Origin: Eubacteriales bacterium | GTDB lineage: Bacteria > Bacillota_A > Clostridia > Lachnospirales > Lachnospiraceae | Assembly: GCA_030527765.1 (NCBI GenBank) | Contig: JAUNAE010000058.1 | Coordinates: forward strand, 1-13,764 | Reading direction: 5' to 3' | Length of the DNA: 13,764 bases | Notes under the pieces: generated by a model | Databases searched by the model: none | What the model was told of the DNA's origin: nothing | What the model saw: the letters and a program-made list of their open reading frames with translations, nothing else | Shown: positions 5,877-12,668 of the stretch, in pieces | Position numbering within the stretch: the first letter of the stretch is position 1 | Layout: the number at the start of each line of letters is the position of its first letter | Program-made: the position numbers and the translations under genes

Positions 5877-7427
5877 TTATTTCTCAATATCAAGGTCAGC
5901 GGTTACCTGATAGTAATCGCATGCATGAGCGGTATATCCGGTAACGTTGCTCTTGGAGATCATGTTCATCTCCAGGAAGGAACAGAATACATAAGCATTG
6001 TCATCCAGAATTTTCTGCTGAAGCTGGATTGCCAGTTCCCCACGTTTGTCTGTGTCAAACTCAGTTGCAAGTTCCTCAATCAGTGCATTTACCTCATCAT
6101 TGTTGTAATTACCGAAGTTGTAGCTCATCCCCGGTACACAGCTTGTTGTGAAGAAGTACTGTGGGTCACCGGATGGTGCAGTTACAAGTGCAGATGCGTA
6201 GATATCCCAGCTGCTCATATCTGCCAGGAATTCACGGCGGTTTGCTGTACAGTTAATATCAACTTCGATACCGATTTCTTTAAGACTTGCCTGGGCAGAT
6301 TCTGCAAGAAGCGGCAGTTCCTGACGGCTCGGATAGGTCAGCCAGCGGATCACCAGTTTCTGACCATCTTTCTCGCGAATGCCATCTCCGTCTTCGTCAA
6401 CCCAGCCAGCTTCCTCCAGCACGGTCTTCGCTGCTTCCGGATCGTAACTTTCGGTTGTAATATTCTCACCGCCAAAGTTGGAGAATCCATCCGGGAATGC
6501 TCCATTTGCCGGCACACCATGACCATCCAGAAGTGCTGTAACGAATCCTTCTTTATTAATACCAAATGCAACAGCCTTTCTTACCGCTGCATCCTGAATC
6601 ACAGAACTTTCCATATTCATAGAAGCAAAGAAAGCCCGGGATGTCTGAATTGCAGAAAACTGGAAGTAACCGTTCTCAAAGTTCGGATATGCCTCATATG
6701 CCATACCGTATGCAGCGTCGATATCTCCTGCCATCAGAGCAGCGGAAAGAGTATCACCGTTAGACAATGTCCGAATGGTCAGCTCATCGATATGCGGAGT
6801 TCCGTTCCAGTAGTTCTCATTTTTTGTCAGTGTCAGGTGATCATCGCTTACCATGTCTTTTACTACATAAGGACCTGTACCGGACACAACACCTGTCTCA
6901 AAATCGCTTGCATCCACATCGATGAGACATCCGTATGGATCACCAAGATAGTTCATAAGTGCCGGATTCGGCTCGCTTGTTGTAATGGTCAGAACCTGAC
7001 CGTCCGCCTGAACATCTGTGATCTTTGTATCGCTCGGTGCACGGTCATGAACTTCCAGAAGATGATCCAGGCACTGTTTTACTGCCTCTCCATCCATGGC
7101 TCTTCCACTGTGGAATGTCACATCATCCTGAAGGGTGATGGTCCATGTGCAGTCACCGTCGTTCGTCCATTCTTTTGCCAGCCATGGTTCCAGTTCCATG
7201 CTGTCGGTATAGTGAACAAGTGTCTCTCCTACACCGTAACGAATACATGCCCATCCGTTGTAAGTGGTATGAGGATCAACGGTCTCCTCCCAGTTCTCGG
7301 AGTTGAAGGTGGTATCTCCAATCACCATCGTCTTCTCAGCTTCTGCATGTGCAACTACAGATGCATTGCTTACAAACAATGTCGCAGCAAGACACATGGT
7401 CATAAGAGATGCAAATTTCTTTTTCAT
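5877..7427 (-). CDS. ABC importer solute-binding protein, SBP family 5 (nickel/peptide class)
   Basis: The 516-aa product has a Sec signal peptide ending in VVAHAEAE. It then shows the family 5 plan: PWLAKEWTNDGDCTWTITLQ, DDVTFHSGRAMDGEAVKQ near residue 105, GTGPYVVKD, a YWNGTPHIDELTIR strand and an AVRKAVAFGINKEGF helix. Length and layout fit NikA/CntA-like proteins (about 510-525 aa). It should bind the ligand outside the membrane and hand it to the permeases encoded upstream. It is the last gene of the operon, after a 108-base gap that can fold, with AAGGA about 11 bases before the ATG. Oddly there is no lipobox: the only early cysteine (Cys13, in LMTMC) lies in the wrong context. Nickel, another metal complex or a short peptide are all possible ligands. 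Confidence 0.9.
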   Translation of the reverse strand: MKKKFASLMTMCLAATLFVSNASVVAHAEAEKTMVIGDTTFNSENWEETVDPHTTYNGWACIRYGVGETLVHYTDSMELEPWLAKEWTNDGDCTWTITLQDDVTFHSGRAMDGEAVKQCLDHLLEVHDRAPSDTKITDVQADGQVLTITTSEPNPALMNYLGDPYGCLIDVDASDFETGVVSGTGPYVVKDMVSDDHLTLTKNENYWNGTPHIDELTIRTLSNGDTLSAALMAGDIDAAYGMAYEAYPNFENGYFQFSAIQTSRAFFASMNMESSVIQDAAVRKAVAFGINKEGFVTALLDGHGVPANGAFPDGFSNFGGENITTESYDPEAAKTVLEEAGWVDEDGDGIREKDGQKLVIRWLTYPSRQELPLLAESAQASLKEIGIEVDINCTANRREFLADMSSWDIYASALVTAPSGDPQYFFTTSCVPGMSYNFGNYNNDEVNALIEELATEFDTDKRGELAIQLQQKILDDNAYVFCSFLEMNMISKSNVTGYTAHACDYYQVTADLDIEK

Positions 7428-7465
7428 TCTTTTCCCGTCCTTTCTAAATCACTCTGAATTCTCAA

Positions 7466-7525
7466 CAAGTAAAGCAGACATTCGCAATCTGCTCCATCAC
7501 TTGCTCATTTGAAGCAGCTTACTTG
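7466..7525 (-). promoter_or_regulatory. Foldable spacer before the binding-protein gene
   Basis: CAAGTAA (7466-7472) pairs with TTACTTG (7519-7525), and inside it GCAGA (7474-7478) pairs with TCTGC (7488-7492). The structure lies between the last ATPase gene and the binding-protein gene. In binding-protein-dependent operons such intercistronic stems commonly protect the binding-protein mRNA and raise its yield; that role is inferred here. Confidence 0.4.
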
Positions 7526-7535
7526 ATTCGGTTAT

Positions 7536-8300
7536 TTACAACACGCTGTCGATTAAGCGTTTTGTGTACTCATTTTTCGGATGCATGATCACTTCATCTG
7601 GTGTTCCTTCTTCCACGATTTTTCCATGATACATGACCACAACCCGGTCGCAGAACTGCTGTACCAGAGAAATATCGTGACAGATAAACAAAATGGACAG
7701 TGCCTCTCCCTGTTGGGAACGCAGTTCATTCAGAAGTTCGATAATCTCTTTCTGAATCGTCACATCCAGAGCTGAGGTTGCTTCATCACAAATCAGAAGT
7801 TTCGGTTTCACTGCCAGTGCTCTTGCAATTGCAGCTCTCTGGCACTGACCTCCACTGACCTGATGGGGATATCGATCCGCAAACTCTGCCGGAAGACCAC
7901 ATTTTTCCAGAAGGTTTCCAACTTCCTTCCGGGTCTCCTTACGGGACATTCCCACATTTCGAAGACTTTCTCCTATTCCATCACCTAACGTACACCTTGG
8001 GTCAAAAGAATCCGTCGGTGTCTGAAAAACCATCTGCATCTCCTGATACACCTGCCGAAGAACTTTTCCCTTCAGATTGGTGATGTATCTTCCATTCAGC
8101 GTAATCTGTCCGGAACTCACATCTTCCAATCGGGTAATCATATTGACGGCGGTAGTTTTTCCGGATCCGCTTTCTCCAATGATTGCAAGGCACTCTCCCG
8201 GCATCAGTTCAAAGGAAATATCATCCACTGCGACCAGATCTTCCTGTCCCTTTCTGGAAAAAGATTTCGTCACATGATCCACTTTCAGAATCGGTTTCAT
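7536..8300 (-). CDS. ABC importer ATPase, second (NikE/OppF-position)
   Basis: This 254-aa nucleotide-binding subunit powers uptake by hydrolysing ATP on the cytoplasmic face. It has Walker A GESGSGKTT (42-50), a Q-loop at Gln93, the signature VSGGQCQR (148-155), Walker B LLICDEA (168-174) followed by the D-loop SALD, and the switch histidine His208. It lacks the long C-terminal extension of Opp/Dpp ATPases (about 330 aa), which favours a Nik/Cnt-type system. The ATG at 8300 has GGAGG 11 bases upstream. The gene follows the first ATPase by 49 bases and belongs to the same operon. All catalytic motifs are intact. Confidence 0.92.
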   Translation of the reverse strand: MKPILKVDHVTKSFSRKGQEDLVAVDDISFELMPGECLAIIGESGSGKTTAVNMITRLEDVSSGQITLNGRYITNLKGKVLRQVYQEMQMVFQTPTDSFDPRCTLGDGIGESLRNVGMSRKETRKEVGNLLEKCGLPAEFADRYPHQVSGGQCQRAAIARALAVKPKLLICDEATSALDVTIQKEIIELLNELRSQQGEALSILFICHDISLVQQFCDRVVVMYHGKIVEEGTPDEVIMHPKNEYTKRLIDSVL

Positions 8301-8349
8301 GCGTATTATCGCCTCCTAACATCCGGATATAAGGTGTATATCCCTTTTC

Positions 8350-9135
8350 TCAATTCGATCTTACAAGTCTCGGAACTGCAGCAAGCAGTTTCTTTGTATA
8401 CTCAGCCTGAGGATTTGTCAGAACCTGCTTCGTCTCGCCGTATTCAACAACTTCTCCGTCTTTCAGAACAAGGACTTTGTCTGCCATGGCTCCAATCACT
8501 CCAATGTTATGGGCTACCAGCATAATCGAAGTTCCGAAGGTCTCGCGGAGAAGAAGCATTTCCTCAACTACCTGCTTCTGAACAGACACATCCAAAGCCG
8601 ATGTCGGTTCATCCGCCATCAGGACGCTTGGATTCAAAAGCATCGCCGCCGCTATGCCGACTCTCTGCTGCATGCCTCCCGAAAGTTCAAAGGGATAACT
8701 GTTCAAAATTCTCTGTCCATCTTCAAATCCCAATTTTCCCAGCAATTCTAATGCATACTCCCGGAAATCTTTTTTTGAAATTTTCTGATGTTCTTTCATA
8801 ATCTCATAGAGCTGTGCTCCAACCGTTCGAATCGGACAGAAGGAACTTCCGGAACTCTGAAAAATCATTCCAATCTCCGGCCCATTGATTTTGCGAAGTT
8901 CCCTCGGAGACAAATCCGGCAGATTTTTGTCCTTGTACCAGATATCTCCGCGGGTCACGAGACCAGAATTGCCGAGCAGTCCCATGGCTCCCTTGATCAG
9001 TGTGGACTTGCCACAACCGCTTTCTCCTACAATTCCAAGAATCTCACCCTGCTCCAAAGTAAAGTTTACGTCCTTAACCGTAAGGTTTCCGTTGTAGGAG
9101 ATATCTACATGTTCATATCGAAGTAATGCCATCAT
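8350..9135 (-). CDS. ABC importer ATPase, first (NikD/OppD-position)
   Basis: This 261-aa nucleotide-binding subunit has Walker A GESGCGKST (37-45), a Q-loop at Gln93, the signature LSGGMQQR (151-158), Walker B VLMADEP (171-177), the D-loop SALD and the switch histidine His209. Like its partner it is short for an Opp-type ATPase and fits the NikD size class. It would form an ATPase heterodimer with the product of 7536-8300. The start ATG at 9135 overlaps the upstream permease stop by four bases (ATGA), so translation is probably coupled; a second ATG follows directly at 9132. No defect is seen. Confidence 0.92.
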   Translation of the reverse strand: MMALLRYEHVDISYNGNLTVKDVNFTLEQGEILGIVGESGCGKSTLIKGAMGLLGNSGLVTRGDIWYKDKNLPDLSPRELRKINGPEIGMIFQSSGSSFCPIRTVGAQLYEIMKEHQKISKKDFREYALELLGKLGFEDGQRILNSYPFELSGGMQQRVGIAAAMLLNPSVLMADEPTSALDVSVQKQVVEEMLLLRETFGTSIMLVAHNIGVIGAMADKVLVLKDGEVVEYGETKQVLTNPQAEYTKKLLAAVPRLVRSN

Positions 9136-9986
9136 CTGCCTCCTCTGGTCTTCGGATCTGCATAATCCCGGATGGTATCTCCCAGAAGATTAAAAATCAT
9201 AACCGAAATAAAAATTGCAATACCCGGGGAAAAGGTGATCCACGGGGATGTCGTCATAAGAGAACGGGTGTCACTCATCATACTTCCCCATTCTGCGATT
9301 GGCGGCTTCGCTCCAAGGCCAAGGAAACTAAGTGCTGCCAGTTCCATCATCATTGTTCCGATATCCAGCATGGATGTTACAAGAATCGGTCCCATGATAT
9401 TCGGAAGAATGTGTTTGAAGATCATTTTGGCCGTGGAACTTCCCGTAAGTCGTGCCGCCTTCATCCAGGTTGTTTCCTTTTGAGCAAGTGTCTGACTTCG
9501 GGCAATTCTGGCATATTTCGGCCAAGAAATTGCTGCCAGCGCAATGATCGCATTGTGAAGACCGCCTCCCAGAACTCCGGCAACCGCCATGGCAAATACC
9601 AGGCCCGGGAATGCAAGAAACATATCAGAAATACGCATTAATACGGTATCTGCGACTCCACCAACCCATCCACAAAATACGCCAACAGCGGTTCCGATGA
9701 TGGTAATGATTGCCACCAGAAGAAGGGTGGAATAAATACTCGTTCTGCTTCCAACAATGACACGGGACAGCATATCTCTTCCATATCGATCTGTCCCCAG
9801 CCAGTGTTCGGCAGAAGGCGCTGCCTTGGCAATGTTCAAATCCTGAAGATATGGGTCATAGGGTGTCAGATATTTAGAAAACAAAGAACAGACAATCAAC
9901 AGAATTGCAAGAATTCCGAAAATGATAAGACGAATCTTAACGCTGTCCTTCCTGATTTTCTGTTTGCGGACAGTTACCTGACTCAT
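9132..9986 (-). CDS. ABC importer permease, second (NikC/OppC-type)
   Basis: The 284-aa product is an integral membrane subunit. A basic N-terminus precedes helix 1 (about 20-38), followed by the NikC/OppC hallmark HWLGTDRYGRDMLSRVIVGSR (near 61-81), which leads into the BPD_transp_1 domain with about five more helices. The cytoplasmic EAA loop reads AARLTGSSTAKMIFKHILPN and docks an ATPase subunit. The ending GLGAKPPIAEWGSMM followed by the final helix is typical. The ATG overlaps the stop of the first permease gene (ATGA), showing translational coupling. It should pair with the 9983-10924 product to form the membrane channel. Confidence 0.92.
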   Translation of the reverse strand: MSQVTVRKQKIRKDSVKIRLIIFGILAILLIVCSLFSKYLTPYDPYLQDLNIAKAAPSAEHWLGTDRYGRDMLSRVIVGSRTSIYSTLLLVAIITIIGTAVGVFCGWVGGVADTVLMRISDMFLAFPGLVFAMAVAGVLGGGLHNAIIALAAISWPKYARIARSQTLAQKETTWMKAARLTGSSTAKMIFKHILPNIMGPILVTSMLDIGTMMMELAALSFLGLGAKPPIAEWGSMMSDTRSLMTTSPWITFSPGIAIFISVMIFNLLGDTIRDYADPKTRGGR

Positions 9987-10924
9987 CCTTCACTCACCCC
10001 CAGACGAATTCTCGGATCAAGTACATGGTATAGAAGATCCGTGATTAAATTAACAAGTACATAAATAATCGCCATCCAGACAACATAGGCCTGTATCAGG
10101 GGATAATCTCTCATGGTAATGGCATCTACCGCCAGTTTTCCAACACCATCCCACATGAAAATACTCTCAATAATGGCCGTACCACCGAGAAGATTTCCAA
10201 TAGACAACGCCAACAGAGTAATGATCGTCAGCATGGAAGATTTCAGAACGCTTTTCCACAAAATCACATGAGAACGCACGCCTCTCGCCTTCGCTCCAAT
10301 GACATAATCTTTGTTAAGTTCCTCCAGCACCGTCGCACGGACCTGTCTCATATACTTTGCGGACATGGCAATCGCCAGAGTCAGCGTTGGCATCAGTGCA
10401 CTTTTCATGGTTGTGCCGTTTGATATAACCGGCAGAATCTGCCAATGAATCGCCAACAACTGCATAAGAAGCAATGCCACGAAAAAGTTTGGCAGAGAGT
10501 TTCCCACAAAACTGAAAAAACGTAGAAAATAATCCGTAAATTTATCATGGCGTACTGCTGCCAGAACTCCCAGTGAAATGGAAATCACTACTGTCATCAA
10601 AATCGATAATGCCGTCAGCAGCAAGGTTGCAGGTAATTTTGACGTAAATGTCTGGAAAACATTTTTTCCGGATACATAACTGGTACCCATATCCCCGGTC
10701 AGCATGCCGCCAACCCAACTCACATACTGCGTAAGAAAGGGTTTATCCAGTCCCAGTTCTGCCTTCTTCGCCTCGATGATTTCCTGGGCTACTGCTCCTT
10801 TATCACCGTACATTTCCGTGATCGCATCACTGCCTGCAATACGCATCATGGCAAACGAAAGAAACGTGATTCCAATAAGCACCGGAATCAGCTGCAAAAA
10901 ACGATGAATAATATATTTTTTCAC
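9983..10924 (-). CDS. ABC importer permease, first (NikB/OppB-type)
   Basis: The product is a 313-aa integral membrane subunit, starting KKYIIHRFLQLIPVLIGITFLSF as NikB/OppB permeases do. A periplasm-side-type region follows (about 30-90, with AELGLDKPFLTQYVSW and GDMGTSYVSG), then a BPD_transp_1 domain of about five helices with the EAA loop GAKARGVRSHVILWKSVL. GTG at 10924 is preferred: AGAGGA lies upstream, the product then starts exactly as family members do, and the length matches NikB (about 314 aa). A TTG at 10942 is in frame but without a site. It is the first gene of the five-gene operon, and an intrinsic terminator sits only about 24 bases upstream of the start, so expression may depend on read-through. 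Confidence 0.92.
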   Translation of the reverse strand: MKKYIIHRFLQLIPVLIGITFLSFAMMRIAGSDAITEMYGDKGAVAQEIIEAKKAELGLDKPFLTQYVSWVGGMLTGDMGTSYVSGKNVFQTFTSKLPATLLLTALSILMTVVISISLGVLAAVRHDKFTDYFLRFFSFVGNSLPNFFVALLLMQLLAIHWQILPVISNGTTMKSALMPTLTLAIAMSAKYMRQVRATVLEELNKDYVIGAKARGVRSHVILWKSVLKSSMLTIITLLALSIGNLLGGTAIIESIFMWDGVGKLAVDAITMRDYPLIQAYVVWMAIIYVLVNLITDLLYHVLDPRIRLGVSEG

Positions 10925-10947
10925 GCACTCACATCCTCTCAAATAAT

Positions 10948-10981
10948 AAAAAATGCTTCGCAGGTTTTACGCTGCGAAGCA
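10948..10981 (-). terminator. Intrinsic terminator or attenuator just before the ABC operon
   Basis: TGCTTCGCAG (10954-10963) pairs perfectly with CTGCGAAGCA (10972-10981) around an 8-base loop. The minus strand continues with six T then ATTATTT. The U-tract ends about 24 bases upstream of the first permease start. It ends transcripts from the DUF3786 side, or acts as an attenuator for the ABC operon. Confidence 0.8.
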
Positions 10982-10996
10982 CATCATTCTCTCATT

Positions 10997-11058
10997 GAAT
11001 GTAGGGACGGGGCTTTTGGAACGGGATTTCGTGTGGCAAAATCCCCCTCCCAACATTC
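10997..11058. repeat. GTAGGGACGGGGC palindromic repeat, degenerate copy R1
   Basis: The left arm starts GAATGTAGGGACGGGGCTTT and the right arm ends CCAACATTC. The two arms pair with several mismatches. It is the same family as 11154-11214 and lies in the region that would be the ABC operon leader. Confidence 0.7.
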
Positions 11059-11096
11059 TTCCACATTCTTCATTCCGCTTACGTTTCAACAGAACA

Positions 11097-11105
11097 ATTT
11101 TAGCA
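11097..11105 (-). promoter_or_regulatory. Candidate extended -10 promoter for the ABC operon
   Basis: The minus strand reads TGCTAAAAT, an extended -10 with 5 of 6 consensus bases. The best -35 at 17 bases (TTCCGA) is weak. It overlaps the end of direct repeat P1; the other copy, P2, differs at just these bases and lacks the element. If used, the leader would be about 165 bases and include R1 and the terminator hairpin. Confidence 0.3.
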
Positions 11106-11145
11106 CAGGTTTTGGATGGTCGGAAGCCCCCCGGGGGGTTACTGA
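11102..11145. repeat. Direct repeat P, copy 1
   Basis: A 44-base segment starting AGCACAGGTTTTGGATGGTC, containing CCCCCCGGGGGG and ending TTACTGA. It is nearly identical to copy 2 at 11220-11262: one substitution and one fewer G in copy 2. Confidence 0.9.
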
Positions 11146-11153
11146 AAATACTG

Positions 11154-11214
11154 AACGTAGGGACGGGGCTTTTGGCACGGTGTTTCGTGTGCCAAAAAGC
11201 CCCGTCCCTACGTT
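11154..11214. repeat. GTAGGGACGGGGC palindromic repeat, near-perfect copy R2
   Basis: A left arm of 25 bases (11154-11178, starting AACGTAGGGACGGGGC) and a right arm of 26 bases (11189-11214) are exact complements except for one extra A. The loop is 10 bases. Copies or half-copies occur at 10997-11058, 11880-11902 and 11907-11965. The size and shape fit a REP-like or MITE-like element; no matching transposase is in the window. Confidence 0.9.
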
Positions 11215-11219
11215 ATGCC

Positions 11220-11262
11220 AGCACAGGTTTTGGATGATCGGAAGCCCCCCGGGGGTTACTGA
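11220..11262. repeat. Direct repeat P, copy 2 (overlaps the DUF3786 stop codon)
   Basis: A 43-base second copy of the P repeat. Copies 1 and 2 flank the R2 palindrome at distances of 8 and 5 bases. The TAA of the 11256-11867 gene (11256-11258) lies inside this copy, so the last two codons and the stop come from repeat sequence. Confidence 0.9.
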
Positions 11263-11867
11263 AGTCCTGCGGTTTCCAGCATCCGGTCGGTAATCATCGT
11301 CATGAGATTCCACAAGAGTGACCAGCGAAAATGCTCTGTAATTCCCGCATCGAACAGAAACTGAATCGATGCCGGAAATTCATCGTCCGCTTCCCAGTAC
11401 TGGAACCACACCGGAATATTGGGGAATACGGTAAGTACCGCGCTGACATCACCTTTGTTCGCAGGTTCTGCACCCATTTCGATCAAAGTCTTCTGCATCA
11501 GCTCTGAATTATCCCGGAAAGGCTTCAGATATTCGATGTATCTTCCGAGAGAGGTGTCCGTGGTGTTAGTGCACAGAGAGGCAATCGACTCCCATCTTCC
11601 CTGTACATAAGGAACATGCTCTGACGTTGTGAGCAGTTCATAGACAGACACGGTTTCATCGATGGAGGCCTGTCGGTCTCCTTCGTACATCAGGCCGCCT
11701 TTTCGGTCAATTCTGTAGTTTCTTCCAAGAAAAGTGATGAAAATATTTTCATCGTCATGCTCCAGATCAAAAATTCGAATAAATTTTTCCTGGTCATAAC
11801 CAAGGAAACGCTTCTGAATCATTTCCCACTGAAGTTCCTCTTTTGTTTTTTTCATATTCATCGGCAT
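11256..11867 (-). CDS. DUF3786 domain-containing protein
   Basis: The 203-aa product begins MPMNMKKTKEEL. It carries a central strand region (IFITFLGRNYRIDRKGG), then a YELLTTSEHVPYVQGRWESI block. A C-terminal block follows with GDVSAVLTVFPNIPVWFQYW and ADDEFPASIQFLFD, the most diagnostic stretch for DUF3786 as I recall the family. It has no signal peptide or membrane helix, so it is cytoplasmic; biochemical function is unknown. In other anaerobes such proteins are met near corrinoid or metal-dependent enzymes, and here it precedes a nickel-class importer, but a functional link is only inference. ATG at 11867 is chosen for GGAGG 7 bases upstream; the 54 in-frame codons before it are translated repeat. 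The stop lies in repeat P2 and the binding site abuts repeat R3, so the gene is tightly framed by repeats. Confidence 0.8.
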   Translation of the reverse strand: MPMNMKKTKEELQWEMIQKRFLGYDQEKFIRIFDLEHDDENIFITFLGRNYRIDRKGGLMYEGDRQASIDETVSVYELLTTSEHVPYVQGRWESIASLCTNTTDTSLGRYIEYLKPFRDNSELMQKTLIEMGAEPANKGDVSAVLTVFPNIPVWFQYWEADDEFPASIQFLFDAGITEHFRWSLLWNLMTMITDRMLETAGLQ

Positions 11868-11879
11868 AATTGTTCCTCC

Positions 11880-11902
11880 AACGTAGGGACGGGGCTTTTG
11901 GT
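11880..11902. repeat. GTAGGGACGGGGC repeat, half-copy R3
   Basis: Only the left arm (AACGTAGGGACGGGGCTTTT) is present, ending next to the GGAGG site of the DUF3786 gene. It is followed after 4 bases by R4. Confidence 0.8.
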
Positions 11903-11906
11903 GTTT

Positions 11907-11965
11907 AACGTAGGGACGGGGCTTTTTGGACCGTTTTTTGTGTGCCAAAATCCCCCTACCTACTT
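11907..11965. repeat. GTAGGGACGGGGC palindromic repeat, copy R4
   Basis: The left arm AACGTAGGGACGGGGCTTTT is intact and the right arm (11942-11965) is diverged, giving an imperfect hairpin. It fills most of the gap between the secreted-protein and DUF3786 genes. Confidence 0.8.
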
Positions 11966-11983
11966 TCCCACGCAACATTTTTA

Positions 11984-12544
11984 TTAGTATTTCCAGATAT
12001 ACTTTAGGACACCATCTTCTGTAACGCATTCCGCTTCATCGAGACGATAGATCAGCGTCTTGGTGAACACATCTCTATTTTTGATCACGTAACCGCCTCC
12101 TTCAGTTCCGGAAGGCTCCCCGTAGCCAAATGCATTAATTTCTATGTAAGAAATATCCTCCAAGCTGCAGTGTACGGAAAAATTTCCCGTGAGTTTGGAT
12201 TCGTCTTTCTCGATCCTTTCAGCCATTAAAGAATGGGCTGTCAGAACCTCTCCATTTTCATCGAGAGCAGCATAATAAATGGAAATCTCCGGCAGAAAAT
12301 CTCCTGTCGTGTTCCTGACGGAGATATTCAGCAGGCTTTCTTTTTCGCTGGAACTTTCCTTTAATGTGATTTCTTCTAACACTTCACGGTGTGCAAGTTC
12401 CTCCGCAGACATCGCATCAGCGGTGGATTCTTCTTCGAGCTGTATTATTTCGGCACTTGCCGAAGCCATATGACCGGTTCCCAAAACTGCGGCTGCTGTG
12501 AAGATACTCAGGAACAGCTTTGACAGATGTTTATTCTTTCTCAT
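11984..12544 (-). CDS. Secreted protein of unknown function, 186 aa
   Basis: A classic Sec signal peptide (MRKNKHLSKLFLSIFTAAAV, cleavage likely after SASA near residue 31) is followed by an acidic, low-complexity stretch with many Glu and Ser (about 35-70). A compact beta-rich domain then starts LLNISVRNTTGDFLPEISIYY (about 71-95) and ends LKYIWKY. The NxTxxxxPxIxIYYAALDENGEVL pattern resembles FxLYD-like or immunoglobulin-like extracellular domains, but I do not assign a family. There is no sortase motif, lipobox or C-terminal helix, so release or non-covalent wall binding is expected. ATG at 12544 is chosen for AAAGGAGG 5 bases upstream and the signal peptide; an upstream in-frame ATG at 12589 has no site. 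A palindrome at 12577-12593 may control it. The DUF3786 gene follows 116 bases on and may be cotranscribed. Confidence 0.75.
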   Translation of the reverse strand: MRKNKHLSKLFLSIFTAAAVLGTGHMASASAEIIQLEEESTADAMSAEELAHREVLEEITLKESSSEKESLLNISVRNTTGDFLPEISIYYAALDENGEVLTAHSLMAERIEKDESKLTGNFSVHCSLEDISYIEINAFGYGEPSGTEGGGYVIKNRDVFTKTLIYRLDEAECVTEDGVLKYIWKY

Positions 12545-12576
12545 AGAAACCTCCTTTGAATCGTTAAGATTATTTT

Positions 12577-12593
12577 GCAAATTGATCATTTGC
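12577..12593. promoter_or_regulatory. 17-bp palindrome, candidate operator of the secreted-protein gene
   Basis: GCAAAT (12577-12582) and ATTTGC (12588-12593) are separated by 5 bases, 33-49 bases upstream of the ATG at 12544. The symmetry and size suit a dimeric repressor site. No clear -10/-35 pair is seen beside it. Confidence 0.35.
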
Positions 12594-12634
12594 AGACTGC
12601 GTGTTAGTCACTCAAATTGCTGCAATAAGGTGTG

Positions 12635-12657
12635 CTGCCCATTGGGTGTATGGGCAG
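12635..12657. repeat. Hairpin after the Fic gene
   Basis: CTGCCCAT (12635-12642) and ATGGGCAG (12650-12657) form a perfect 8-bp stem with a 7-base loop, 12 bases after the Fic stop codon. There is no U-tract on the minus strand, so it is at best a weak terminator or an mRNA-end stabiliser. Confidence 0.55.
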
Positions 12658-12668
12658 TCTTAGTTATC

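Noticed and set aside
5925..7457. 510-codon plus-strand frame opposite the binding-protein gene
   Set aside because: It is the antisense shadow of a strongly supported solute-binding protein gene; its composition is rich in Cys, His and Ile with no recognisable domain.
5877..10924. Firm assignment as a nickel transporter (nikABCDE)
   Set aside because: Subunit sizes favour the Nik/Cnt class, but no metal-binding residues, NikR site or metallophore genes are visible, so gene symbols were withheld.
11868..12029. 54-codon upstream extension of the DUF3786 frame
   Set aside because: It translates the R3 and R4 repeats (KPRPYV repeated) and skips the GGAGG site at the ATG at 11867.
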